This document shows positions 47,390-55,860 of a DNA stretch of 64,000 nt, one piece after another. Within the stretch, counting starts at the first letter, position 1. Every line of letters starts with the position of its first letter. The notes below the pieces were generated by a model. The model worked only from the letters and a program-made list of their open reading frames with translations, was not told the origin of the DNA and did no database searches. The translations under genes were made by a program, and so were the position numbers. Source of the stretch: SZAS-103 sp043747745 (GTDB lineage Bacteria > Pseudomonadota > Gammaproteobacteria > Xanthomonadales > Xanthomonadaceae). The stretch spans positions 62,001 through 126,000 of the forward strand of contig JAYTOP010000096.1 in assembly GCA_043747745.1 (NCBI GenBank). Direction: 5' to 3'.

Positions 47390-47803
47390 GTGTTGCTCGT
47401 CGACACCAACGTCCTGATCGACGTGCTTGAAGACGATCCCGACTGGGCCGATTGGTCCGTGCGCCAACTGCGCGCGCAGTCGCAGGTACACGAGTTGTTC
47501 ATCAACCCGGTGATCTACGCCGAACTGTCGCTGACATTCGATTCGGTCCAGAGCCTCGACGACGCCATCGCAGGCATGGGCATCAGCGTGCAGGAACTGC
47601 CGCGCGCTGCGTTGTTCCTGGCCGGCAAGGCCTTTGTCAAATATCGGCGTGGCGGAGGCAGCAGGGGCAACGTGCTTGCCGACTTCTTCGTCGGTGCACA
47701 CGCCGCCGTGCTGGGCTGCCCGATCCTGACCAGAGACGCACGCCGCTATCGCAAATATTTCCCGAGCGTCTTGTTGTTGACTCCTGGGCCTGTGAAGGAT
47801 TGA
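47390..47803 (+). CDS. PIN-domain toxin (VapC-like)
   Basis: A 137-residue PIN nuclease starting at GTG 47390. Acidic active-site residues: Asp in LLVDTNVLIDVLED, Glu in IYAELSLTF, Asp in NVLADFFVGAHAA and Asp in ILTRDARRYRKYF. All are present, so the toxin is probably active. VapC toxins cut tRNA or rRNA to arrest growth until neutralised. Paired with the AbrB-type antitoxin. Confidence 0.88.
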   Translation: MLLVDTNVLIDVLEDDPDWADWSVRQLRAQSQVHELFINPVIYAELSLTFDSVQSLDDAIAGMGISVQELPRAALFLAGKAFVKYRRGGGSRGNVLADFFVGAHAAVLGCPILTRDARRYRKYFPSVLLLTPGPVKD

Positions 47804-47954
47804 CCTCGTCAGCCGGGGGTGATAAGGGACAGGCCACGGTTTATTGGCTGATCCCAACTGATTTCGCGGCCTATCTGCCCTGTCGGGAGTGACACGGCAA
47901 CTCTGCGCGGCCGTGGTCTGTGCGGCAAACCGCTGGTTGCCCAGAGCGAAAAAG

Positions 47955-47980
47955 AAACCGGGTTTCCCCGGCTTTTTCGG
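47955..47980. terminator. bidirectional terminator between PIN toxin and aminotransferase
   Basis: CCGGG (47958-47962) and CCCGG (47967-47971) form a short stem followed on plus by CTTTTTC, and on minus by TTTCTTTTTC. It serves two convergent genes. Confidence 0.65.
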
Positions 47981-48005
47981 TTCATTCCAGCAATGAAAGC
48001 GAAAC

Positions 48006-49535
48006 TTACGCCGCCTCGGCCTGCGCCTTGCGCGGACCTTCCAGCAGCGCCTTGCGGATTTGTCCGACGACCAGATCCACCTCATCGTCGGCAATCGCGA
48101 AGTGCGGGGTGAAGCGCAGTGAGTTTGCACCGCCGTGGATCACGCCAATGCCGCGTTCGCGCATGAACTCTTCGGTCGAACCCGCGCCGTAGCACTTGAA
48201 CGCATCGTTGAGTTCACAGGAGAACAGCAGGCCGGTGCCTTGCACCTTGGTGATCAGGCCGCCGAGTTCGTCCTTCAGTTTTTCGAGTTTGGCGATGAAT
48301 GCGCGGCCCTGGTTGCGCACGTTGGCGCGCAACTCCGGGGTCAGCATGCCGAGCACCGCGCAGGCCACGTCCATCGCGCGCGGGTTGCTGGTCATCGTGT
48401 TGCCGTACACGCCCTTGCGGTACAGGCCCGCAGCGCGTTCGCCGACGGCGAGCACGGAGAGCGGGAACTGGCCGGCGTTGAGCGCCTTCGAATAGGTTTC
48501 CATGTCCGGCGCTTCGACGTGTTCGAAGCCCGGATAGTCGACGATCGACAGCACGCCGTGCGCGCGCAGGCCGGCCTGGATCGAGTCGACGAGCAGCAAG
48601 GTGCCGTGCGCCTTGGTCAGTTCGCGCGCAGCCTGGTAGAACGCAACCGGAACCGCGCGGCCCGGGTCGCCTTCGCCCATCACGGGCTCGAGGAACATCG
48701 CCTCGATGTACCAGCCGTTCTGGTCGGCATCGGCGAATACCTGCTTCAACTGGTCGATGTTATACGGCTCGACCGTGATCAACGTGTTCTCGTGGCGATA
48801 GCTCGCGAGGTTCTGCTGGTAGCCCTTGCGGCTGGAATCGGAATAGAGCGCGGGCAGTTCGGTGCGGCCGTGGAACGCGCCTTTCACCGCGAGGCGCTTG
48901 ATCTGCTTGCCGGCATGGCGCGCGCCGGTGTCGGTCATCAGCTTGGTGTTGATATCGGCGATGCGGCCCGCGAGCGACACCGATTCCGAGCCCGAGTTCA
49001 GGCACAGGAAATGCGTGAACGGACAACCCATGCCGTCCTTGCGCGTGTGACCGATCTCGGCGCGCAGCGCGTTCGCAAGGCGCAGATGGCTCAGGCTCGG
49101 GGTCATGATGTTCGCCATCGCCTGCGGCTTGGCCATCGCATCGATGACCGGCTTCGGCGCGTGACCGAACGGCAGCATGCCGTAGCCACCCGAATCGTGC
49201 ACGACCGCGCCCTTGAGCGTGACCACCCACGGGCCGCGCGCGGTGAGCGCAATGTAGGGATTTACCGCATCGTCTGGATAGAAGTTGATGAAGTCAGCCT
49301 GCGCGGCGTGCAGCTGCGCTTCCTCATCCATCGCCAGCAGGGCGGTCCACTGCGGGTCGGCGTGCAACGCGGCGAACTGCTCGGCGGCTGCGGCGATTGC
49401 GTCGCGCAGGTCGGCATGGGTCGCGGCGAAGCGTCCGATCGCGGCATCGTCGAGGCCGTGCGTGCGCAGCTTGCCGCCTTGGCGACGCATGGCGTCGAGC
49501 ATCTGCAGGTGGGTCGAGCGTGTGGTCTGGGTCAT
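48006..49535 (-). CDS. class-III PLP aminotransferase
   Basis: A 509-residue fold-type I enzyme. Visible: DSGGYGMLPFGHAPKPVIDA (cofactor/substrate loop), LNSGSESVSLAGRIADINTK, the PLP aspartate region TLLLVDSIQAGLRAHG and the Schiff-base lysine in DMETYSKALNAGQFPLSVLA. The DSIQ in place of the usual DE(V/I)Q is noteworthy. C-terminus GVIHGGANSLRFTPHF is conserved. Relatives act on lysine, ornithine or GABA; I cannot choose. Start ATG 49535 has GGGAGAG upstream. Confidence 0.85.
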   Translation of the reverse strand: MTQTTRSTHLQMLDAMRRQGGKLRTHGLDDAAIGRFAATHADLRDAIAAAAEQFAALHADPQWTALLAMDEEAQLHAAQADFINFYPDDAVNPYIALTARGPWVVTLKGAVVHDSGGYGMLPFGHAPKPVIDAMAKPQAMANIMTPSLSHLRLANALRAEIGHTRKDGMGCPFTHFLCLNSGSESVSLAGRIADINTKLMTDTGARHAGKQIKRLAVKGAFHGRTELPALYSDSSRKGYQQNLASYRHENTLITVEPYNIDQLKQVFADADQNGWYIEAMFLEPVMGEGDPGRAVPVAFYQAARELTKAHGTLLLVDSIQAGLRAHGVLSIVDYPGFEHVEAPDMETYSKALNAGQFPLSVLAVGERAAGLYRKGVYGNTMTSNPRAMDVACAVLGMLTPELRANVRNQGRAFIAKLEKLKDELGGLITKVQGTGLLFSCELNDAFKCYGAGSTEEFMRERGIGVIHGGANSLRFTPHFAIADDEVDLVVGQIRKALLEGPRKAQAEAA

Positions 49536-49938
49536 GGGTCTCTCCCTGGTGTAGATGCGCTGGAATGCCGGCGCACGAAACGCGCGGGCTGGGCCGCGCA
49601 CATAATTCGGTCGTTGAGAAATCAGTTGAAGCGGGTCTGGCGAAGCCGTTCTGTCAGCAAAAAGAACGACTTGCGACCGCAATTCTACCATGCGTCTTTC
49701 GCCCATATAACCCCCGAACCGGCGGGGGGTCGGGGCGGGGCCGTGGCTGGAAAGACGCGGCAGGGGTCACGCGGGTGGCATGCGTATTCTCGAAATTTCC
49801 TGATTCTTTTTTCAGGCTCTGCCCCCAGATCCCAGCCCCGTCTCCACCATGACAGCTGTCAGCCGCAGGTGCTGACGGCCTGCACTGCAACGCCAGCCGC
49901 CGCACGCAGACACTGATCGCACCAAGGGGAGACAGCTC
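49536..49938. promoter_or_regulatory. divergent intergenic region with nested inverted repeats
   Basis: Between the aminotransferase (minus) and the ABC exporter (plus). GCGTCTTTC (49692-49700) pairs with GAAAGACGC (49750-49758), enclosing ACCCCC (49710-49715) / GGGGGT (49725-49730). It could be a structured 5' leader or a cruciform operator. No gene seen. Confidence 0.45.
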
Positions 49939-50898
49939 ATGCACGCAGTCGCAACGATGAAACCAGGTGTGTCGAAACCAGACGTGTCGCAGACAAGAAC
50001 GCCGCTCGCGAGCCTGGTCGGCGCGAGCAAGCGCTACGGCAAGGTCATCGCGCTGGATAACGTGGACCTGCAGGTGCTTCCGGGCGAAGTGCTCGCGGTG
50101 CTCGGTCCGAATGGCGCCGGCAAGACCACCGCGCTCGGCCTGCTGATGGGCTTGCGCCGCGCCGATGCGGGCCGCGCCGAACTGTTCGGGATCGATCCGC
50201 GCGATCTTGCCGCGCGTCGGCAGATCGGCGTGATGCTGCAGGAAGCGCGGCTGCCGGACACACTAACCGTGGTCGAATTGGTCCGCCAGTTTTCCGGCTA
50301 CTACCCGATGCCGCGCCCGATCATCGACACGCTGACCCTCGCCGGATTGAACGAGCTTGCGCATCGCCGCTACGGCGCATTGTCAGGCGGGCAGCAACGG
50401 CGCGTGCAGTTCGCGCTCGCAATCTGCGGCAGGCCGCGCCTGTTGTTCGTCGACGAACCGACAACGGGCCTCGACGTCGAGGCACGGCGCATGTTCTGGA
50501 ACGTGCTGCGCGCGCTGACCGACGAGGGCGTGAGCATCGTGCTCACCACGCATTACCTTGAAGAGGCCGATGCACTTGCCGACCGCATCGTGCTGCTCGC
50601 GCAGGGACGCGTGCTCGCGCAGGGCACGCCGGCGCAGATCAAGGCGCACGCGGCGGGCAAGCGGGTGCGTTGCGTCACCTCGGTCGCGGTGTCTGCGTTG
50701 TCGTCGTGGCCTGGCGTGGACGAGGTCGCGCAACGTGCAGGCATCACCGAGCTACGCACGAACGATGCCGAAGCGGTGCTGCGTCGCCTGCTCGCCGCCG
50801 ATGCGCAACTGTCCGGCCTGGAAGTGCTGCCGCTCGCGCTCGACGACGCATTCCTCGCATTGACCGGTTCGAATACCGCCGCACAGGAGGCCGCATGA
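49939..50898 (+). CDS. ABC-2 type exporter, ATP-binding subunit
   Basis: A 319-residue nucleotide-binding protein with Walker A GPNGAGKTT, Q-loop GVMLQEARLPD, signature LSGGQQRRVQFALAI, Walker B LLFVDEPTTGL and H-loop TTHYLEEAD. A ~100-residue C-terminal extension follows as in drug/bacitracin-type exporters. ATG 49939 has AGGGGAG at good distance. It overlaps the permease gene by four bases. Confidence 0.94.
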   Translation: MHAVATMKPGVSKPDVSQTRTPLASLVGASKRYGKVIALDNVDLQVLPGEVLAVLGPNGAGKTTALGLLMGLRRADAGRAELFGIDPRDLAARRQIGVMLQEARLPDTLTVVELVRQFSGYYPMPRPIIDTLTLAGLNELAHRRYGALSGGQQRRVQFALAICGRPRLLFVDEPTTGLDVEARRMFWNVLRALTDEGVSIVLTTHYLEEADALADRIVLLAQGRVLAQGTPAQIKAHAAGKRVRCVTSVAVSALSSWPGVDEVAQRAGITELRTNDAEAVLRRLLAADAQLSGLEVLPLALDDAFLALTGSNTAAQEAA

Positions 50899-51674
50899 AC
50901 GCCGTCGCCGCAACCCGGACTGCTCCCTCAATGTTCTCAATCTACGCGCGCGAAGCGGGATATGAATTCCTGCGCATGCTGCGGATGCCGTCGTTCGCCG
51001 TCCCGACGCTCGCGTTTCCGGCGGTGTTCTACCTGCTCTTCGCGGTCGTTCTCGCCGGCAAGGAAAGCAACGAGCGTTCCATCTACATGCTCGCGACCTA
51101 CGGTGTGTTCGGCGTGATCGGGCCGGCGCTGTTCGGCTTCGGCGTCGGCATGGCGAACGAGCGCGAAATGGGCTGGATGACCCTCAAGCGCGCCGCGCCG
51201 ATGCCGATGGGCGCGTACTTCGCGGGCAAGATCGCGATGAGCCTGCTGTTCGGGTTGCTGGTCGTGCTGACCTTGTCCGCGCTCGCGGTGTTCGCCGGCG
51301 GCGTGCGTATGCCGGTGACGACATGGCTCGAACTGCTGGGCACGCTGATGGTCGGCACGCTGCCGTTCTGCGCGCTGGGACTGATGATCGGCTCGGCGGT
51401 GCGGGCGCAGGCCGCAGTCGCGTTCGTCAACCTTGTCTACATGCCGATGTCGGTGCTGTCCGGGCTGTGGGTGCCGATCACGGTGTTCCCGCAGGTGCTG
51501 CAGAAATTCGCCGTCGTGCTGCCGCCGTACCACCTCGCGAAGCTCGCGCTGTCGATCGTCGGTGTCGGCGAGGCGAACGCTCTGCACGTATTCGCAATTC
51601 TCGCCGGTTACACGGCGCTGTTCCTTGCGATCGCCTGGCGGCTGCAGCGTACACACGAAAGAGCGGGTTCCTGA
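50895..51674 (+). CDS. ABC-2 type exporter, permease subunit
   Basis: A 259-residue membrane protein with six hydrophobic helices (FAVPTLAFPAVFYLLFAVVL; YGVFGVIGPALFGFGVGMA; IAMSLLFGLLVVLTLSALAV; LLGTLMVGTLPFCALGLMIG; AFVNLVYMPMSVLSGLWVPI; ALHVFAILAGYTALFLAIAW). ATG 50895 overlaps the ATPase stop (ATGA). Together they form a two-gene exporter; a DesK/DesR-like system lies 2 kb downstream, the usual regulator type for such exporters. Confidence 0.92.
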   Translation: MNAVAATRTAPSMFSIYAREAGYEFLRMLRMPSFAVPTLAFPAVFYLLFAVVLAGKESNERSIYMLATYGVFGVIGPALFGFGVGMANEREMGWMTLKRAAPMPMGAYFAGKIAMSLLFGLLVVLTLSALAVFAGGVRMPVTTWLELLGTLMVGTLPFCALGLMIGSAVRAQAAVAFVNLVYMPMSVLSGLWVPITVFPQVLQKFAVVLPPYHLAKLALSIVGVGEANALHVFAILAGYTALFLAIAWRLQRTHERAGS

Positions 51675-51693
51675 TGCGATCATCGCCTGCCGT

Positions 51694-51761
51694 TGTGTCA
51701 AGTACGCTTGACACACACGTGACGCTTTAGCAAGCTTTTCTATGTAAAGTAGACTTGACAC
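51694..51761. promoter_or_regulatory. inverted-repeat operator and half-sites before the amidohydrolase gene
   Basis: TGTGTCAAG (51694-51702) and CTTGACACA (51707-51715) make a nine-base palindrome around TACG. A further CTTGACAC copy lies at 51754-51761 followed by GCTCAAG. The spacing of ~47 bases between half-sites suggests two bound dimers. The site sits between the exporter stop and the amidohydrolase start; the cognate regulator might be the LuxR-type protein at 54921. Confidence 0.5.
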
Positions 51762-51818
51762 GCTCAAGAAGCAATCATCGACAACGATTCCCTCTTTGCC
51801 ATCCAAGTGGAGTGAAGC

Positions 51819-53669
51819 ATGTCTGCAAATAGAGTGATCAGGGTTACGTTCGCGTTGTCGGCGCTCTCCGCGTGCGCGTTCCGGTTCGCATCGGCCGCAG
51901 CGCCGGGTCCACATGCGCTGGATACGGCCAAAGGCAGTGAGGGCGGGAGTGTACGCATCGTCTGCACGCGCGTGTTCGACGGCGTGAAGACGATCCCGCA
52001 AGCGAACGTCACCGTCGTCGGCGGTCGCATCGCGAAGATCGCGCCTGGCTGTGACGCTGCGCAGGGCACGGATACCGTCGATGGACGTGGCAAGACGCTG
52101 CTGCCAGGCCTCATCGACGCGCACGTGCATAGCTGGGGCGATGCACGCCGCGATGCATTGCGCTTCGGCGTGACCACCGAGCTCGACCAGTTCACCGACT
52201 GGAAAACTCTGGCCGAGGCGCGCAAGCAGCGCGTGTCTCTCGCGAAGACCGACCAGGCCGACCTGTGGTCCGCAGGCACTTTGGTCACTGCGCCGGGCGG
52301 CCACGGTACCGAATACGGCATGCCGATCCCCACGCTGACCAAGCCTGCCGACGCGCAGGCGTTCGTCGATGCGCGCATCAAGGAGGATTCGGACTGGATC
52401 AAGATCGTGCGCGACGACGGCACCTCGTACAGCCCGACCTTCCACGTACCCACGCTGTCCGCTGATACCGTGAAAGCGACCATCGTCGCCGCGCATGCGC
52501 GCCACAGGATGGCGGTGATCCACATCATCAAGCGCGAGGACGCGCGGCAGGCGATCGCCGACGGCGTCGATGGGCTTGCGCACATCTTCGCCGACCAGCC
52601 GGCCGGCGCCGCGATCGTGCAACTCGCTCTGCGCAGGAAAGCATTCGTGATCCCGACCCTGGCGGTGACGTCGACCATCGCCGGCGATGCGCATGGCGAA
52701 CGCCTGCGCGCGGATCCCGCGATCGCACCGATGCTTGGCGTTGACCAGAAGACCGCACTCGGCAACGGCTTCCCTGGCGCGAAGCATCCGCAATTCCTGG
52801 TCAATGCGCTGGCCAGCGTACGCATGTTGAATGCCGCGGGCGTGCCGATCCTCGCCGGTACCGATGCGGGCAATCCCGGCACCACGCATGGGGCGAGCTT
52901 GCATGAGGAACTTGCATTGCTTGTGCAGGCCGGCCTGACCCCGGTGCAGGCGTTGCATGCGGCGACCGCAGCGCCGGCCAAGACATTCGGCTTGAGCGAT
53001 CGCGGACGCATCGCGCCGGGCCTGCGCGCGGACTTGGTGCTCGTGGACGGCGATCCGACCGCCAATATTCTCGCCACGCGCAAGATCGTCGGCGTCTGGA
53101 AGAACGGTTGCGCGATCGTGCGCAAGCCGCCGGTCGCAGTGGTATTGCCGGCCGGTACGGCTGCGCCCGCCGATCCGCTGATCAGCGATTTCGAGGGCGC
53201 GAAGATCGACAGCCGCTACGGTTTCGGCTGGGCGCCGACGACCGACGCAATCGCGGGCGGCAAGTCGATCGCGACGCTGCAACTAGGCAAGGGAGGCGCG
53301 CACGGCAGCCACGGATCGCTTGCGGTCGCAGGCGAGGTCAAGGTCGGCTTCGCGTTCCCATGGGCAGGCGCGATGTTCTTCCCGACTCCGATGCCGATGC
53401 AAGGCACGCTCGATTACGGTTCGCGCAAGCAACTCGTGTTCTGGGTCAAGGGCGATGGCCGTCACTACCAGACGATGCTGTTCACCAGCGCCAATCCGCG
53501 CACGCCGAGCATGCAGGGCTTCGTCGCGGGCAAGGACTGGACTGAAGTAAGCCTGTCGCTGTCGGGTTTCACGGGTGCCGACCTCAGCCATGTCGTCGGC
53601 CTTGCGTTCTGCGCGGGCGCGCCGGTGGGAACGTTCGCGTTCCAGGTCGATGATGTAAGGCTGCGTTGA
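51819..53669 (+). CDS. secreted amidohydrolase with C-terminal CIA30-like domain
   Basis: A 616-residue protein. Signal peptide (ALSALSACAFRFASAAA); amidohydrolase-fold about 45-435 with metal ligands in LIDAHVHSWGD (H-x-H), later His in VIHIIKRED and HIFADQ, and Asp in ILAGTDAGNPG. Residues 455-616 (DPLISDFEGAKIDSRYGFGW, FWVKGDGRHYQTMLFTSANP) resemble the CIA30/galactose-binding-like domain. Fusion of the two in one secreted protein is known in some Proteobacteria, but the substrate is not. It lies between the ABC exporter and its likely regulators. Confidence 0.8.
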   Translation: MSANRVIRVTFALSALSACAFRFASAAAPGPHALDTAKGSEGGSVRIVCTRVFDGVKTIPQANVTVVGGRIAKIAPGCDAAQGTDTVDGRGKTLLPGLIDAHVHSWGDARRDALRFGVTTELDQFTDWKTLAEARKQRVSLAKTDQADLWSAGTLVTAPGGHGTEYGMPIPTLTKPADAQAFVDARIKEDSDWIKIVRDDGTSYSPTFHVPTLSADTVKATIVAAHARHRMAVIHIIKREDARQAIADGVDGLAHIFADQPAGAAIVQLALRRKAFVIPTLAVTSTIAGDAHGERLRADPAIAPMLGVDQKTALGNGFPGAKHPQFLVNALASVRMLNAAGVPILAGTDAGNPGTTHGASLHEELALLVQAGLTPVQALHAATAAPAKTFGLSDRGRIAPGLRADLVLVDGDPTANILATRKIVGVWKNGCAIVRKPPVAVVLPAGTAAPADPLISDFEGAKIDSRYGFGWAPTTDAIAGGKSIATLQLGKGGAHGSHGSLAVAGEVKVGFAFPWAGAMFFPTPMPMQGTLDYGSRKQLVFWVKGDGRHYQTMLFTSANPRTPSMQGFVAGKDWTEVSLSLSGFTGADLSHVVGLAFCAGAPVGTFAFQVDDVRLR

Positions 53670-53736
53670 GGTTAGGATGATTGCGGCGCGGCGGCCTGCG
53701 CATTGCCGCCGCGCACCGTTCCAGGGAAAGATCGAC

Positions 53737-54924
53737 ATGGCGATCGGAAAATTCTTCAGGCTGCATCCGGATTCGTTGATCGGTCGCCGCATCGACGCGG
53801 GCGGTTCGAGCGAGCGCTTGCGGTATGTGCCGTTGTACAACCTGATCTGGGTGTTCTGGATTTTCGCGACGCCGTTGTTCGTGCCCGAGGCATTCCCGCA
53901 CTGGCTGTGGCCCACGCTCGCGAGTTTCGCACTGTTCCTCGCGCTGCATTTTCGTGCGTTCTATGGCGCGCAGCGCTGGCTGTTGGGGTGCGCGCTTGGC
54001 ATTGCGGGATTGGGTTATGCCCTGCTGCCGTTCAACCCCGGCGGACAGGGTTACCTGATCTACGCGTGTTCGTTCCTCGCGTTCTGCGGATCGGCGCGGC
54101 GTTCTGTGATGCTGATGCTCGCGGTGATGCTGCCGTACACGGCGATCTCGCGGCAGATGGGCGTGCCATGGGTCTACCTGGCCAGCATGTTCCTGATGGG
54201 CCTGGCGGTGGGCATCAGCAACATCGCATTCCGCAGCAACCAACTCAAGAACGCCGAACTCAAGCTCTCGCACGATGAGGTGCGCCGACTCGCCGCGACC
54301 GCCGAACGCGAGCGCATCGGCCGCGACCTGCACGACCTGCTCGGCCATACGCTGTCGCTGATCGCGCTGAAGTCGGAACTCGCTGGCAAGCTGCTCGCGC
54401 GCGATCCGGTCGCGGCGCGGCGCGAGATCGCGGATGTCGAACGCATCACCCGCGACGCACTCGCGCAGGTGCGCAGCGCAGTCAGCGGCATGCGTGCGGC
54501 CGGACTGGTCGGCGAACTCGCTTCCGCGCGGCTGATGCTGGAATGCGCGGGCGTGCGTTTCTCGTATTCGGGTTTCGACCGCGAGTTGCCGCCTGCGCAG
54601 GAAACCTGCCTCGCGCTCGCGCTGCGCGAAGCGGCGACCAATATCCAGCGCCACTCAGGAGCGGCCCATGCCGAAGCCGAACTCGTCGTGGACAACGACG
54701 GCTTGCAATTGACAGTGCGCGACGATGGACGCGGCGTCGTCGGCATGCACGGCAATGGCCTGACCGGCATGCGCGAACGCTCCGAGGCTTTGGGCGGCAC
54801 GTTGTCGATCGATGCAACGCGCGGGCAGGGCGCGCGACTGGTCCTGCGTCTGCCGAAGCTGGCCGTGACCAACGTCGTCAGCCTGGCCGAAGCACAGATC
54901 GCAGCGCGACAGGCCAGCGCATGA
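53737..54924 (+). CDS. DesK-like membrane sensor histidine kinase
   Basis: A 395-residue kinase with about five N-terminal membrane helices (residues ~28-165), a short coiled linker, the HisKA_3 phospho-His in RERIGRDLHDLLGHTLSLIA and an ATP-binding domain (REAATNIQRHSGA, VRDDGRGV, GNGLTGMRER). ATG 53737 has GGGAAAG upstream. Its stop overlaps the response-regulator start by four bases. Such kinases often sense membrane or antibiotic stress. Confidence 0.93.
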   Translation: MAIGKFFRLHPDSLIGRRIDAGGSSERLRYVPLYNLIWVFWIFATPLFVPEAFPHWLWPTLASFALFLALHFRAFYGAQRWLLGCALGIAGLGYALLPFNPGGQGYLIYACSFLAFCGSARRSVMLMLAVMLPYTAISRQMGVPWVYLASMFLMGLAVGISNIAFRSNQLKNAELKLSHDEVRRLAATAERERIGRDLHDLLGHTLSLIALKSELAGKLLARDPVAARREIADVERITRDALAQVRSAVSGMRAAGLVGELASARLMLECAGVRFSYSGFDRELPPAQETCLALALREAATNIQRHSGAAHAEAELVVDNDGLQLTVRDDGRGVVGMHGNGLTGMRERSEALGGTLSIDATRGQGARLVLRLPKLAVTNVVSLAEAQIAARQASA

Positions 54925-55538
54925 TTCGGGTCCTGCTTGCCGAGGACCAGGCGATGGTGCGCGGCGCGTTGTCGGCATTGCTCACGCTCGAATCCGATAT
55001 CGAAGTGGTCGGCAGCGTCGCCGATGGCGAAGCGGCCTGGCGCGAATTGCAACGCCTGAAGCAGTCGGACGCTTTGCCCGATGTGCTGGTGTCCGATATC
55101 GAGATGCCCGGGTTGACCGGGCTGGAGCTCGCCCAGCGCATCCGCGCGCAGGCGCTGCCGGTCAAGGTGGTGATCGTGACGACCTTTGCGCGCAGCGGCT
55201 ATCTGCGGCGTGCGTTGGACGCGGGCGTGGTCGGCTATCTGCTCAAGGATGCGCCGGCCGAAAAGCTCGCTGAAGCGCTGCGCCAGGTGCACCGGGGCGG
55301 TCGCGCGATCGCTCCCGAACTGGCATTGGAAGCCTGGTCGGAGGCCGACCCGCTCAACGAACGCGAACGCCAGGTACTGCGGCTGGCCGGTGAAGGACTC
55401 GCTGCTGGCGACATTGCCGAGCGTCTGCATCTCTCGCACGGCACGGTGCGCAATTACTTGTCCGAGGCGATCGGCAAGCTCGGCGTCAGCAACCGCATCG
55501 AGGCGCACCGACTGGCCCGGCAAAAGGGCTGGTTGTAG
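54921..55538 (+). CDS. LuxR/NarL-type response regulator (DesR-like)
   Basis: A 205-residue regulator: receiver domain with acidic pair in LLAEDQAM, phospho-Asp in VLVSDIEMPGLTG and Lys in YLLKDAPAEKL; a GerE-type helix-turn-helix (NERERQVLRLAGEGLAAGDI, then ERLHLSHGTVRNYLSEA). Partner of the overlapping kinase. Candidate targets are the ABC exporter and amidohydrolase genes upstream. Confidence 0.94.
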   Translation: MIRVLLAEDQAMVRGALSALLTLESDIEVVGSVADGEAAWRELQRLKQSDALPDVLVSDIEMPGLTGLELAQRIRAQALPVKVVIVTTFARSGYLRRALDAGVVGYLLKDAPAEKLAEALRQVHRGGRAIAPELALEAWSEADPLNERERQVLRLAGEGLAAGDIAERLHLSHGTVRNYLSEAIGKLGVSNRIEAHRLARQKGWL

Positions 55539-55597
55539 CCAAGTGCGCTGACGCGATGCGTTGAAGCGCATCGCGTGCGCTTGACTACAGGAGAGCC

Positions 55598-55760
55598 ATG
55601 ACTGCGCGCACCGGGAGCGCGCGCGAACGGCAAAGCCGGTTCGAATGGTGATGAGGCCTGATTGCGAGCCACAGGCCCGCAGGCCGAAGAACGCCGACTG
55701 GCTATGCCGGTCGGCAGGGCGAGCCACGCGAACGTGGCGAGTCATGCCGATCGGAAGTGC
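55598..55760. repeat. diverged, permuted relative of the 35.5-kb structured repeat
   Basis: The 322-base gap 55539-55860 holds segments related to the tandem repeat but in swapped order: CATGACTGCGCGCACCGGGA with GCGCGCGCGAAC (matching the repeat's second half), then CAGGCCCGCAGGCCGAAGAA and GACTGGCTATGCCGGTCGG (matching its first half), then GCCACGCGAACGTGGC and GAGTCA. A further hairpin, GCGATGCG/CGCATCGC, precedes it at 55552-55574. No coding frame. Confidence 0.6.
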
Positions 55761-55860
55761 ACCAGAGACGGGTAATTGTCTGGGCTAGGATCGTATCCGA
55801 CTGCCGCACGCGCCCCGGCGCTGGTATCGTCGCCATCTCCTTCTCGTCTGCATCCCCCAC

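Noticed and set aside
48135..49916. 593-codon plus-strand frame opposite the aminotransferase
   Set aside because: Composition and lack of motifs show it to be a shadow.
50937..53282. 781-codon minus-strand frame
   Set aside because: Shadow of the ABC permease and amidohydrolase genes.
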